NCBI RefSeq assembly: GCF_000787855.1
Contig: NZ_BBPQ01000017.1
Span: 87,666 to 126,702 of the forward strand
Direction of reading: 5' to 3'
DNA: 39,037 nt
DNA from: Streptacidiphilus anmyonensis
Lineage (GTDB): Bacteria > Actinomycetota > Actinomycetes > Streptomycetales > Streptomycetaceae
Positions 8,103 to 16,546 of this stretch are shown one piece after another (position 1 is the first letter of the stretch; every line of letters begins with the position of its first letter). The position numbers and the translations under genes are program-made. The notes beneath the pieces were generated by a model. That model worked only from the letters and a program-made list of their open reading frames with translations, did not search any database and was not told the DNA's origin.

Positions 8103-9377
8103 ATGCCTCGGCTTCGCCGCACCCTTCGTCCTACCCTGCGCCGCGCGTGCATCGTCGCGCTCGTCGGCGTCTCCGCGCTGAGCCTCGGCGTCGGCACGGC
8201 CACGGCCGCCGGCGCCGCCACCGGCGCCACCGCGGGCGACCAGCGCATCGCCCAGGAACTCGGACTGCGCTTCAAGGCGCTGCCGAGTTCGCAGGCCTCC
8301 GGCGAGGTGCTGGACGCGGCCAGCGGCCGCGTCGTCTGGTCGTCGGGGGCCGGTGCGCAGTTGATGCCCGCGTCCACCACCAAGATCGCCACCGCCATCG
8401 CGGCGCTGACGGCGCTCGGCGCGGGCCACACCGAGCGCACCCGCGCCCTGCTCCAGGGCCACGCGCTCTACCTGGTCGGCGGCGCCGACCAGCACCTGAC
8501 CGGCGACGACGTCAACGCCCTGGCCGACGCGACCGCCGTGGCGCTGAAGGCCCGCCACCTCGGCTCGGTGACGCTCTACGTCGACGACTCCCTCTTCCCG
8601 CACGCCCAGGCGACCTCCCCGGGCTGGCAGACCGGCTACATCCCCGGCGAGATCTCCTCGATCGGCGCGCTTCAGGTCTTCGGCCACGAGAACGTGGACA
8701 GCGGCCTGTACGCGGGCAACGTGTTCCGGGCCCGGCTGGGGACCCACGGCATCGGCGTGCAGACGACCACTCTGACGCGCGCCAAGGCGCCCGGCACGGC
8801 GGTCCAACTCGCTTCGCACACCTCGGAGTCGCTGGCTGCCGAGGTCGAGACGATGCTCAAGGACAGCGTCAACGACAACGCGGAGGGCTTCGCCCGCCTG
8901 ACCGCGCTCGCCGTCGGCCAGCCGGCCGACTGGCAGGGCGCCACGCACGCCGTGCTCAGCGAGGTGTCCCGCTACCACGTGCCGCTCACCGGCGTGCACC
9001 TCTACGACGGCAGCGGGCTCTCCCGCGACGACCGGATGACGGCCCAGGCGCTGGCGTCGATGGCGGCGCTGACCATCGATCCGCGCTACCAGTCGGTGCT
9101 GCGCCCGGTCATGGTCGGCTTCCCGATCGCGGGCGTCGACGGCACGCTCGGCCCCGGCTGGGGCCGGTACACCACCGCCCCGACCGACTGCGCCAAGGGC
9201 AGGATCGACGCCAAGACGGGCACGCTGACGGGCGCGATCGCCCTGGCCGGCCTGACCGTCAACAAGACGGACGGCCGCTGGAAGGCGTTCGCCTTCCTGG
9301 AGCAGGGCGGCTTCAACACCACCTCGGCCCGCGACCTCATCGACCGGTGGGCGACCACGGTCGAGGGCTGCTGGTAG
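8103..9377 (+). CDS. dacB: D-alanyl-D-alanine carboxypeptidase, PBP4/DacB type (peptidase S13)
   Basis: A 424-residue exported penicillin-binding protein that trims or cuts peptidoglycan stem peptides outside the membrane. A basic, hydrophobic signal peptide ends near TATAAGAA (about residue 37). All three active-site motifs are present: SxxK as STTK (Ser91, Lys94), SxN as SVN (255-257) and KTG as KTGT (from Lys371). The long insert between the first and second motifs fits class C1 PBPs (DacB) rather than DacA types. ATG 8103 is chosen over upstream in-frame starts because the signal peptide begins there and a purine-rich GGGGGAG lies just upstream. A strong hairpin terminator follows the stop. 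Confidence 0.92.
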   Translation: MPRLRRTLRPTLRRACIVALVGVSALSLGVGTATAAGAATGATAGDQRIAQELGLRFKALPSSQASGEVLDAASGRVVWSSGAGAQLMPASTTKIATAIAALTALGAGHTERTRALLQGHALYLVGGADQHLTGDDVNALADATAVALKARHLGSVTLYVDDSLFPHAQATSPGWQTGYIPGEISSIGALQVFGHENVDSGLYAGNVFRARLGTHGIGVQTTTLTRAKAPGTAVQLASHTSESLAAEVETMLKDSVNDNAEGFARLTALAVGQPADWQGATHAVLSEVSRYHVPLTGVHLYDGSGLSRDDRMTAQALASMAALTIDPRYQSVLRPVMVGFPIAGVDGTLGPGWGRYTTAPTDCAKGRIDAKTGTLTGAIALAGLTVNKTDGRWKAFAFLEQGGFNTTSARDLIDRWATTVEGCW

Positions 9378-9408
9378 CGCGTTCGCGTCCGGGCGCTCGC
9401 CGGGAGCC

Positions 9409-9450
9409 GACGAAGCCGCCGTCCTGTCGTGACAGGGCGGCGGCTTCGTC
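9409..9450. terminator. Bidirectional terminator between dacB and the alpha-galactosidase gene
   Basis: GACGAAGCCGCCG (9409-9421) pairs with CGGCGGCTTCGTC (9438-9450). Inside it, after one T.G wobble, CCTGTC pairs with GACAGG, making a 20-bp near-perfect stem. It lies between the convergent stop codons of the two genes and can serve both strands. Confidence 0.8.
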
Positions 9451-9462
9451 GTCGGTGCGGGG

Positions 9463-11649
9463 TCAGGGCTGGACGGCCAGCGCGAACACGTGGATCGCGG
9501 GGGCGTTCGGCAGGGTGACGTAGCGGACGGTCTTGCCGGGCGTCAGCGGGACGGTGTTGGTGAACACCCCGTAGCTGATGCCGTAGTTGGCGGGCCCGGT
9601 GGGCGTGTCGCGGTGGTCGGTGGTGAACGCCGTCTTCGCGCCGTAGGCGTCGGTCGGGGCGCAGCACCAGTTGGGGAAGCCGAGCTGGCCGGTGCTGGTG
9701 GTGCCGTCGGTGTAGGTGACGGTGACCGTGCCGGAGACGAAGCCGGCCTCCGCGCCGAGGAAGCCGAGCGTGCTGCCCTGGCCGCTGAAGGCGATCTCCT
9801 GGCCGCCCGCGGCGACGTTGTCGGCGGTGCCGGGTGCGGCGGACGGCCAGGTGAAGCTGAGGCCGTTCGCGTTGATCGCGGCGCCGGGCGTGGCGCCGGC
9901 CTTGGCGAGCGCCTCGGTGGAGTAGCTGTCGCCGCCGCCGTCGAAGTTGCCCGGGGTGGTGTCGCTCTCAGAGGTCGCGCCGACGTTGTCGAAGGCGGAG
10001 GCCAGCGTCGGATAGGGGACGACCTGCACGATCGTCGCCTCACCGCGGACGGTGTCCACCCGGCCCGAGCCGACGGCCCGGTAGCTCGCGGTCGCCGTGA
10101 TCGGCGTGACGGTCGTGCCCGGCGCGCCCTTGGGCCCGCTCACCTTCACCGTGGTGCTCGCCGACCCGCCGGGCGCGACGCGCGGCAGACGGACGGCGGA
10201 CGGCGTCACGGTCCACCCGGCGGGAGCGCCGACGCGCAGCTGCGCGCCGGTCAGGGCGACCGCGCCGTGGTCCGCCAGCGTGATCCGGTACGTGCCCGGG
10301 TGCGCGGCGGTGCTGACGTCGTGCCAGCTGACGGTGGTGGCGGGCGCGAGACCGCGGGCCGCGCCGGTGTGCACGCGGTACAGGACGGTGGCGTGCGGCG
10401 GCACGTCGGCGGAGATCACCCCGGTGGTCTCGGTGACCTGCTTGCTCACCAGGTCCGTCAGGGAGTAGCCCGAGGCGGCGCGCAGACCGGCCTTGGCCGC
10501 GGTCGTGGTGATCGTCTGGGCGCTGTCGGAGGAGTTGAACAGCGCGACCGCCCGGTCGCCGTTCGCCAGCGGCTTGCTGAGCACGTCGTAGCCGGCCCCG
10601 TGCTGGACGATCCGGCCCTGGACGCCGAGGCGGTCCTGGTCGACGGCGATGACGTCCTTGTTGCCGAGGACCGCCAGCGCGGTGGGGGAGAGGTGGGTGA
10701 GGTCGGTGCTGGAGATCAGCGGGGCGGCCATGACGGACCACAGCGAGACCTGGCTCTGGATCTCGTCCCGGCTGAGGCCGGAGTCCCCGGCGAGCAGGAA
10801 GTCGGGGTCGTTCCACCGGCCGGGCTTCTGCAGGCCGGCGAGGCCGACGTTGTAGCTGTAGTTGTAGTCGATCGACGCCCACTTGTCGGGGCCGGTGTCC
10901 TGGCCGAGCGCGATGTCCGCGCCCTCCCGCCAGAGGTTGCCCAGCTGGGAGGACCAGCTGATGACGGAGTCCCAGTTCGACTCGCCCTGGAAGTAGGCGG
11001 GGGCCGAGATGGAGAAGACGATCTTCCGGTGGGTGTTCAGCAGGGCCTGGCTCATCGCGGTGTAGGTGTCGCGGTAGCTCTGCTCGTCGGTCTCGCCGGG
11101 CTTGGAGGGGACGTTGCAGCCGTCGAGCTTGACGTAGTCGACGCCCCAGGAGGCGAAGAGGTCCGCGTCCTGCTGCCAGTGGCCGAGCGAGCCGGGGTAG
11201 CCGCCGCAGGTGTCGGTCCCGGCGTCCTCGTAGATCCCGAACTTGAGCCCGAGCTTGTGCAGTTGCTGCCCGACGTAGGCCATGCCGTCGGGGAAGAGCT
11301 GCGGGTCGGCGACCAGGTCGCCGTTCGCGTCGCGCTGCTTGGCCATCCAGCAGTCGTCGATGGTGACGGTGTCGTAGCCCTTCTTCGCCAGCCCGGTGCT
11401 GACCAGCGCGTGGGCGTTGCCGAGGATGGTCTTCTCGTTGATGCCGCACTGGTAGTAGGACCAGTCGTTCCACCCCATGGGCGGGGTCGGCGCGAAGTTC
11501 GGATACTGCGTCACGCCGCCCGGGGAGCCTGGGGCTCCTGCGGCGAGCGCGGGCGGGGCGAGCAGCAGCCCGGTGGTGGCGGCGGCCAGAGTGGTGCAGC
11601 AGGCGACGGTGGCGCGCAGCCACCTGGGCAGGGGCGCGGGAGAATTCAC
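9463..11649 (-). CDS. Secreted GH27 alpha-galactosidase with C-terminal accessory domains
   Basis: A 728-residue secreted enzyme starting at GTG 11649. A signal peptide runs to about residue 37 (PPALAAGA). The GH27 barrel starts at PPMGWNDW, with YDTVTIDDCW, the nucleophile motif DYVKLDGCN (Asp176) and the acid/base region GRWNDPDFLLAG (Asp281/Asp283). A beta-sandwich follows, then a NEW3-like Ig-fold domain (about 435-525) and a ~180-residue C-terminal domain resembling a carbohydrate-binding module. It releases terminal alpha-linked galactose from oligosaccharides or galactomannan. The ROK repressor and sugar ABC operon lie next door on the opposite strand. A promoter is recognisable upstream. 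Confidence 0.93.
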   Translation of the reverse strand: MNSPAPLPRWLRATVACCTTLAAATTGLLLAPPALAAGAPGSPGGVTQYPNFAPTPPMGWNDWSYYQCGINEKTILGNAHALVSTGLAKKGYDTVTIDDCWMAKQRDANGDLVADPQLFPDGMAYVGQQLHKLGLKFGIYEDAGTDTCGGYPGSLGHWQQDADLFASWGVDYVKLDGCNVPSKPGETDEQSYRDTYTAMSQALLNTHRKIVFSISAPAYFQGESNWDSVISWSSQLGNLWREGADIALGQDTGPDKWASIDYNYSYNVGLAGLQKPGRWNDPDFLLAGDSGLSRDEIQSQVSLWSVMAAPLISSTDLTHLSPTALAVLGNKDVIAVDQDRLGVQGRIVQHGAGYDVLSKPLANGDRAVALFNSSDSAQTITTTAAKAGLRAASGYSLTDLVSKQVTETTGVISADVPPHATVLYRVHTGAARGLAPATTVSWHDVSTAAHPGTYRITLADHGAVALTGAQLRVGAPAGWTVTPSAVRLPRVAPGGSASTTVKVSGPKGAPGTTVTPITATASYRAVGSGRVDTVRGEATIVQVVPYPTLASAFDNVGATSESDTTPGNFDGGGDSYSTEALAKAGATPGAAINANGLSFTWPSAAPGTADNVAAGGQEIAFSGQGSTLGFLGAEAGFVSGTVTVTYTDGTTSTGQLGFPNWCCAPTDAYGAKTAFTTDHRDTPTGPANYGISYGVFTNTVPLTPGKTVRYVTLPNAPAIHVFALAVQP

Positions 11650-11714
11650 GCTTCGACCTCACGGCATCTCGGGGTCAGGGCATGGTGGCTGACGTGTCCT
11701 CAGCAGCCGCACTC

Positions 11715-11744
11715 TTTCTACGGGACACTGCGCATTTCTGACAA
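11715..11744 (-). promoter_or_regulatory. Promoter of the alpha-galactosidase gene
   Basis: On the minus strand, -35 TTGTCA (11744-11739), an 18-bp spacer and -10 TAGAAA (11720-11715) resemble the streptomycete housekeeping consensus. The GTG start is 65 bp downstream. Confidence 0.45.
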
Positions 11745-11749
11745 GACCT

Positions 11750-12050
11750 GTGAATAATCAAGCAGGTCCGCGCACTGTGACTGCCAAGCCCTGCGCGACA
11801 CCCGCCCCGACCTCAGCCCAGCAGTTGGTCCACCACGAGCAGCAGCGACGCGCCGGGCTCGGCGGAGTCGGGGGAGCCGGCCAGGCCGGACGGCCTGCGG
11901 CGTCGAAGGGCGGGCCGGCGCCGCGACGCCCAGCCGGATCAGGCAGGCCGCGCCGTCCACGGCGGTCAGCGCGATGTGAGCGTCGTCCAGGCGCGCCCGC
12001 TGCCGCTGTAGCCGGGGCCGGAGGCTGGTCCGTCCACGGCCGCGACCGCT
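11750..12050. other. Divergent intergenic region, no convincing gene
   Basis: About 300 bp between the alpha-galactosidase promoter and the ROK promoter. Open frames on both strands look like chance frames (Arg/Pro/Gly-rich, no family). I found no second copy of the inverted repeat present upstream of the ABC operon. Confidence 0.4.
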
Positions 12051-12085
12051 TAGGATCATCATCCGGCTCCCGGTGAGGGAGCCGG
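12051..12085 (+). promoter_or_regulatory. ROK gene -10 box and 5'-UTR hairpin
   Basis: TAGGAT (12051-12056) is a consensus-like -10 box; the -35 is weak. A hairpin with 9-bp perfect arms (CCGGCTCCC 12063-12071 and GGGAGCCGG 12077-12085) and a 5-nt loop follows, in the leader before the GGAGG site at 12103. It may affect expression; its function is unknown. Confidence 0.35.
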
Positions 12086-12112
12086 GACCCGCAGACACAC
12101 GCTGGAGGACCG

Positions 12113-13252
12113 GTGCCACGCGAGAGCGGTGACGCGAGCTTTCTGCGTCGGCTCAACCAGGTCGCGGTGCTGCGCGCCCTGCATGCGACCGAGAGCGCGA
12201 CGCTCGCCGAGCTCGCCCGTGCGGCGCGGGTCTCCCGCGCCACCGCCGAAGCGATCATGGAGACGCTGATCCGCGAGGGCCAGGCCGAGGAGTTCGCGCC
12301 CAACGCCACCGAGGGGTTGCGCGGCCGCCCCGCCCGTCGCTTCGCGTTCCGCGGCGCGGTCGGTCACGTCGCCGGCGTGGGCATCGGCGCGGCGCGCCTG
12401 ACCGTCATGGTCGCGGACCTGCGGGGGCGGATCGTCGCCCGGGAGCAGGTGAGCGTGCCGGCCGACCTCCCCTCGGCCGGTCGCCTGGACGCGATCGGCG
12501 GGCTCGTCGAGCAGGCCTGCGCGGGGGCCGGGATCGCCGCCTCGGCGCTGACCGTCGTCGGCGTCGGCACCACCGGCGTGATCGACGGGGAGGGACGGGT
12601 GGTCAAGAGCGTGGTGCTGTCGGACTGGACGGGCGTCCCGCTCCAGGCCGAGCTGGCCCGCAGGCTCACCGTGCCGGTCCTGGTCGAGAACGACATGCGG
12701 CTGGCCGTCCTCGCCGAGCACTGGCGCGGCGCCGCCCGCGGCCGCGCCGACGTGATGTACCTGCACACGGGCAGCCGGATCGGCCTCGGCCTGCTGCTCG
12801 GAGGCGTGCCCTACCGCGGTTCCCATGCCGCGGCGGGCGAGCTCGGCGGCCACCCGAACAGCAGGTGGCAGACCTTCCAGCACGTCATGGACTACGCGAT
12901 GGCCGTCGACCCGGGGGAGCTGCGCGCGCCCTCCCAGGCGGCCCTGTTCGCGCTGGACCGGGCCCGCGAGGGGGACGCGGAGGCCGGGCGGGCCGTCGAG
13001 GCCTTCGCGCGCTCCCTGGCCGAGGCGCTGGTCACGCTGGTGACCCCGCTCGATCCCGAGCTGCTGGTCATCGGGGGCAGCCTGGCGCAGGCTGAGGAGC
13101 AGCTCACCGAGCCGATCCGCGCCTATCTGGCCGACGTCTGCCTGTACCCGCCGGAGGTCGTGGTCTCCGAGCTGGGCGCGGACGCGGTCTGCCTCGGCGC
13201 GGTGCGCCACGCGCTGAACGAGGCCGAGCGGCTGCTCTTCGCCTCGACCTGA
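12113..13252 (+). CDS. ROK-family transcriptional regulator
   Basis: A 379-residue repressor-type ROK protein starting at GTG 12113 (GGAGG 5 nt upstream). Residues ~10-75 form a winged helix-turn-helix (ATLAELARAARVSRATAEAI). A sugar-kinase-like ROK domain follows: VVGVGTTGVIDGEGRV, VLVENDMRLAV, TGSRIGLGLLLGG, and LLVIGGSLAQAEEQ near the end. The usual Cys cluster of ROK proteins (CxCGxxGC after the GH motif) is absent; after GELGGHPN the sequence has no cysteines, so zinc is probably not bound. It lies between the divergent alpha-galactosidase gene and the downstream ABC operon and most likely represses both until a sugar ligand binds. Confidence 0.92.
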   Translation: MPRESGDASFLRRLNQVAVLRALHATESATLAELARAARVSRATAEAIMETLIREGQAEEFAPNATEGLRGRPARRFAFRGAVGHVAGVGIGAARLTVMVADLRGRIVAREQVSVPADLPSAGRLDAIGGLVEQACAGAGIAASALTVVGVGTTGVIDGEGRVVKSVVLSDWTGVPLQAELARRLTVPVLVENDMRLAVLAEHWRGAARGRADVMYLHTGSRIGLGLLLGGVPYRGSHAAAGELGGHPNSRWQTFQHVMDYAMAVDPGELRAPSQAALFALDRAREGDAEAGRAVEAFARSLAEALVTLVTPLDPELLVIGGSLAQAEEQLTEPIRAYLADVCLYPPEVVVSELGADAVCLGAVRHALNEAERLLFAST

Positions 13253-13275
13253 GACTATTTTCGTCAACAAGTCTC
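13251..13275 (+). promoter_or_regulatory. Inverted repeat upstream of the sugar ABC operon, candidate ROK operator
   Basis: GAGACT (13251-13256) and AGTCTC (13270-13275) are perfect arms around an AT-rich 13-bp centre, starting at the ROK stop codon and 154 bp before the binding-protein gene. AT-rich centred palindromes are typical ROK sites. The remaining leader (13276-13428) is AT-richer than its surroundings and probably holds the operon promoter, but I cannot fix its boxes. Confidence 0.45.
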
Positions 13276-13428
13276 ATATCTACTGTGCAGTAGGACGCGG
13301 GAAGGTCTCGGGAGCGACTCTTTCACATCTCGGCTGCGCATCCTTGCTCAATTAACGCTAGTTCTCGACATAAATGCTCGGCTAAGGTCCCGACAACCCT
13401 CCACCCCCACCGATCGATGGGACCGTCG

Positions 13429-14688
13429 ATGACCAGAAAGCTGTCGGCCCTGCTCTGCGCCGCCGCGCTCGTCGCCGCCGCCTCGGCCTGCTCGTCCTCC
13501 ACCTCGGCCGCCGGAGGCGGCGACGCCACGGGACCGGTCACCCTGACCTACGGCATCTGGGACCCGAACCAGAAGCCCGCCATGCAGCAGATCGTGAACG
13601 CCTTCGAGAAGCTGCACCCGAACATCACGGTGAACATCGAGCTGACCCCCAACGCCGACTACTGGCAGAAGCTCCAGACCGAGGCCGCCTCCGGCACCGC
13701 CCCCGACGTCTTCTGGATGAGCACCACCCGCATCGGCCTCTACGCGGGCCAGGGCCAGCTGCTCCCGCTCTCCGGCCGCAGCGGCTTCGACAACAGCCCG
13801 TTCCCCGCGTCGCTCAACAGCATCTACACCGTGGACGGCAAGCAGTACGGGATGCCGAAGGACTACGACACCATCGGCCTCTGGTACAACAAGAAGCTCT
13901 TCGACGCCGCCGGGGTGAAGTACCCCACCGCCTCGTGGACCTGGCAGGACGTCATCGACGCCTCCAAGAAGCTGACCGACCCGGCCAAGGGCACCTGGGG
14001 CATCGCCTCCCCGGACTGGACCCAGGAGAACCTCTACAACGACATCTACCAGGCAGGCGGCTGGGTCGTCTCACCCGACAAGAAGTCCTCCGGCTTCACC
14101 GACGCCAAGACCCTCGCCGGGATGCAGTACGCGCTCGACTTCATCACGAAGTACCACACCTCGCCGACCGCGCAGCAGATGACGGACACCGACCCGTCGC
14201 AGCTCTTCGCCTCCGGCAAGGTCGCCATGTTCACCGACGGCGACTGGGACGCGCTCACCTACAAGAACGCCCCCGGCCTCTCCGCCGACGTCGCCCCGCT
14301 GCCCGCCGGGCCGCAGGGCAAGGCCACCGTCATCAACGGCCTGGCCAACGTCATCTACGCCCGCACCCCGCACGCCGCCGCGGCCTGGGAGTTCGTCCAG
14401 TTCCTCGGCGGGCGGCAGGCCAACGAGCTCCAGGCGGCCAGCGGCGCGGTCATCCCGGCCTACCACGGGCTCAGCGACGCCTGGGTCAAGGCGATGCCGC
14501 AGTTCCACCTGCAGACCTTCGTCGACCAGCTCGACCACGCCGTGCCCTACCCCGTCTCGGCGAACACCGGCCCCTGGGCCACCGCCGACCAGACCATCCT
14601 GGACCAGATCTGGGCCGGGAAGCTGAGCCTGAGCGCGGGCGCCCAGCAGCTGAAGTCCACCACGGACGCCGACCTGGCGAAGGGGTGA
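13429..14688 (+). CDS. Sugar ABC transporter substrate-binding lipoprotein (family 1)
   Basis: A 419-residue lipoprotein. The signal is MTRKLSALLCAAALVAAASA with a lipobox Cys at residue 21; ATG 13417, four codons upstream, is an alternative start with no better SD. The body is a family 1 solute-binding protein: VTLTYGIWDPNQKPAMQQIV, KLHPNITVNIE, ASGTAPDVFWM, YGMPKDYDTIGLWYNKKLF, then the hinge and C-terminal lobe. It captures the sugar at the outer membrane face and delivers it to the two permeases that follow. The next gene starts 2 nt after the stop. The alpha-galactosidase neighbour suggests galactose-containing oligosaccharides as ligand; this is inference. Confidence 0.93.
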   Translation: MTRKLSALLCAAALVAAASACSSSTSAAGGGDATGPVTLTYGIWDPNQKPAMQQIVNAFEKLHPNITVNIELTPNADYWQKLQTEAASGTAPDVFWMSTTRIGLYAGQGQLLPLSGRSGFDNSPFPASLNSIYTVDGKQYGMPKDYDTIGLWYNKKLFDAAGVKYPTASWTWQDVIDASKKLTDPAKGTWGIASPDWTQENLYNDIYQAGGWVVSPDKKSSGFTDAKTLAGMQYALDFITKYHTSPTAQQMTDTDPSQLFASGKVAMFTDGDWDALTYKNAPGLSADVAPLPAGPQGKATVINGLANVIYARTPHAAAAWEFVQFLGGRQANELQAASGAVIPAYHGLSDAWVKAMPQFHLQTFVDQLDHAVPYPVSANTGPWATADQTILDQIWAGKLSLSAGAQQLKSTTDADLAKG

Positions 14689-14690
14689 GC

Positions 14691-15701
14691 ATGCCCGCCA
14701 CCGAACCCGCCGTCGCAGGCGGCTCCCCGCCCCCGGCGTCCCCGACCTCCGCCGCCGCGCCCGCGGCGGCGGGGGCCCGCGCGGCCGGGCGCCCGGGTCT
14801 CGCCCGCCGGGTCGTCGCACGCCACGGGCACCCGCGCGAGTGGGTCTGGGGCTACCTGATGGTCGCCCCGCTGGCCCTCGGGCTCGCCGGCTTCTACCTG
14901 TGGCCCATCGTCCAGTCCGTCTACTACAGCTTCACCTCCTGGGGCGCCTTCGGCGGCCAGCAGTGGGCCGGACTCGCCAACTACCGCGCCTTCCTCAGCG
15001 ATCCCCAGCTGCCCAAGGCGGCGTGGAACACCGTCCTGTACTCGCTGCTGCTGCTCGCCTCGATCCCGGTGTCCATCGTCTTCGCGGCCCTGCTCAACCA
15101 GGTGCGCGGCCGCTCCGTCGGCCTGTACCGGACGCTGTACTTCATCCCCGTCGTCAGCATGCCGGCCGCGGTGGCGATGGTCTGGCGCTGGCTCTACAAC
15201 GGCGACTACGGCCTGATCAACTACCTGCTGTCGCTGATCGGGATCCACGGCCCGCACTGGGTCTCGGACGGACGCTTCGCGGTCTACGCGATGGCGCTCG
15301 TCGGCATCTGGGCGGTCATCGGCTACAACATGATCATCTTTGCGGCCGGCCTCAAGGGCATCCCGCGCCACTACTACGAGGCCGCCGAACTCGACGGCGC
15401 GGGCCGTGTCCGGCAGTTCTTCTCCATCACGCTCCCGCTGCTCAGTCCGAGCATCTTCTTCGTCTCGGTGATCACGGTCATCAGCGGCCTGCAGATGTTC
15501 GACTACGTGCTGCTGATGCTCGGCCGGTCCAATCCGGCGCTCGCCGACAGCAAGACCATCGCCTACCTCTTCTACGAGTACGTCTTCCTCGACAACGAGC
15601 AGGGCATGGGCTGCGCCATCGCCGTCGTGCTGACCGTGGTGCTGCTCCTGCTGACGGCCGTTCAGTTCCGGCTCCAGAAGCGGTGGGTGCACTATGCGTA
15701 G
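14691..15701 (+). CDS. Sugar ABC transporter permease (MalF/MsmF type)
   Basis: A 336-residue inner-membrane permease. A long Ala/Pro-rich cytoplasmic N-terminus (about 40 residues) precedes the first membrane segment (YLMVAPLALGLAGFYLWPIV). About six segments follow, with the ATPase-contact EAA loop EAAELDGAGRVRQFFSITLP. ATG 14691 follows the previous stop by 2 nt, with AAGGGGTG across the junction as ribosome-binding site, so translation is coupled. It overlaps the next permease gene by 8 bp. Confidence 0.93.
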   Translation: MPATEPAVAGGSPPPASPTSAAAPAAAGARAAGRPGLARRVVARHGHPREWVWGYLMVAPLALGLAGFYLWPIVQSVYYSFTSWGAFGGQQWAGLANYRAFLSDPQLPKAAWNTVLYSLLLLASIPVSIVFAALLNQVRGRSVGLYRTLYFIPVVSMPAAVAMVWRWLYNGDYGLINYLLSLIGIHGPHWVSDGRFAVYAMALVGIWAVIGYNMIIFAAGLKGIPRHYYEAAELDGAGRVRQFFSITLPLLSPSIFFVSVITVISGLQMFDYVLLMLGRSNPALADSKTIAYLFYEYVFLDNEQGMGCAIAVVLTVVLLLLTAVQFRLQKRWVHYA

Positions 15702-16506
15702 TCAACGCCTGTGGCCGGTCCACGTGGTGCTCGCGATCGGCGCGGCCGCGATGATCGCCCCGTTCCTGTGGCAGCTGCTCACCTCGCTGCAGACACTCGG
15801 CGAGGCGACCCACGTCCCGCCCACCTTCCTGCCAGGCTGGCGCTGGTCCAACTACGGGGAGGTGTTCACGAGCATGCCGTTCCTGCGGCAGTTCCTGAAC
15901 ACCGTCGTGATCACCGTGGTCCGCGTCGCCGCCCAGCTGCTGTTCTGCTCCATGGCCGGGTACGCCTTCGCGCGGCTGCGCTTCCCGGGCCGCAACGTGC
16001 TCTTCCTGGTCCTGCTCTCGGTGCTGATGGTGCCCAGCCAGGTCTACCTGCTGCCGCAGTACCAGATCCTGATGCACCTCGGCCTGCTGAACACCCTCAC
16101 CGGCATCGTGCTGCCGGGACTGTTCAGCGCCTTCGGCACCTTCATGCTGCGGCAGTTCTTCCTCTCCCTCCCGGTGGACGTCGAGGAGGCCGCCCGGCTC
16201 GACGGCGCGGGACCCCTGCGGATCTTCTGGTCCGTGATGCTGCCGCTCGCCAAGCCCGGTCTGATCTCCCTCGGCGTGCTGACCGTGCTGTGGTCCTGGA
16301 ACGACCTGCTGTGGCCGCTGGTCGTCACCAGCGACGCCGGCCAGATGCCGCTCTCGGTCGGCCTCGCCACGCTCCAGGGCGAGCACGTCACCGACTACCC
16401 CGTGCTGATGGCCGGTTCGCTGCTGGCAAGCCTGCCGATGATCGCCATGTTCCTCGTCTCGCAGCGCCGGATCACCGAGGGCATCGCCTTCACCGGCTCC
16501 AAGTGA
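15694..16506 (+). CDS. Sugar ABC transporter permease (MalG type)
   Basis: A 270-residue partner permease with six membrane segments, starting VHVVLAIGAAAMIAPFLWQL. The EAA loop EEAARLDGAGPLRIFWSVML is in place. ATG 15694 lies inside the end of the preceding permease gene, indicating translational coupling. No ATPase gene follows; in streptomycetes such importers are commonly energised by the shared ATPase MsiK, which is probably the case here. Confidence 0.93.
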   Translation: MRSQRLWPVHVVLAIGAAAMIAPFLWQLLTSLQTLGEATHVPPTFLPGWRWSNYGEVFTSMPFLRQFLNTVVITVVRVAAQLLFCSMAGYAFARLRFPGRNVLFLVLLSVLMVPSQVYLLPQYQILMHLGLLNTLTGIVLPGLFSAFGTFMLRQFFLSLPVDVEEAARLDGAGPLRIFWSVMLPLAKPGLISLGVLTVLWSWNDLLWPLVVTSDAGQMPLSVGLATLQGEHVTDYPVLMAGSLLASLPMIAMFLVSQRRITEGIAFTGSK

Positions 16507-16546
16507 TCCGCCGTCCTGGCCTGCGACCCCTTCTGAAAGGACATCA

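Noticed and set aside
9490-11757. A 755-codon open frame on the plus strand
   Set aside because: It is antisense to the clearly recognisable GH27 gene; its valine/glycine-rich composition is typical of a shadow frame.
11750-12309. Open frames on both strands between the alpha-galactosidase and ROK genes
   Set aside because: No family, no ribosome-binding sites, and they overlap the ROK coding start or its promoter.
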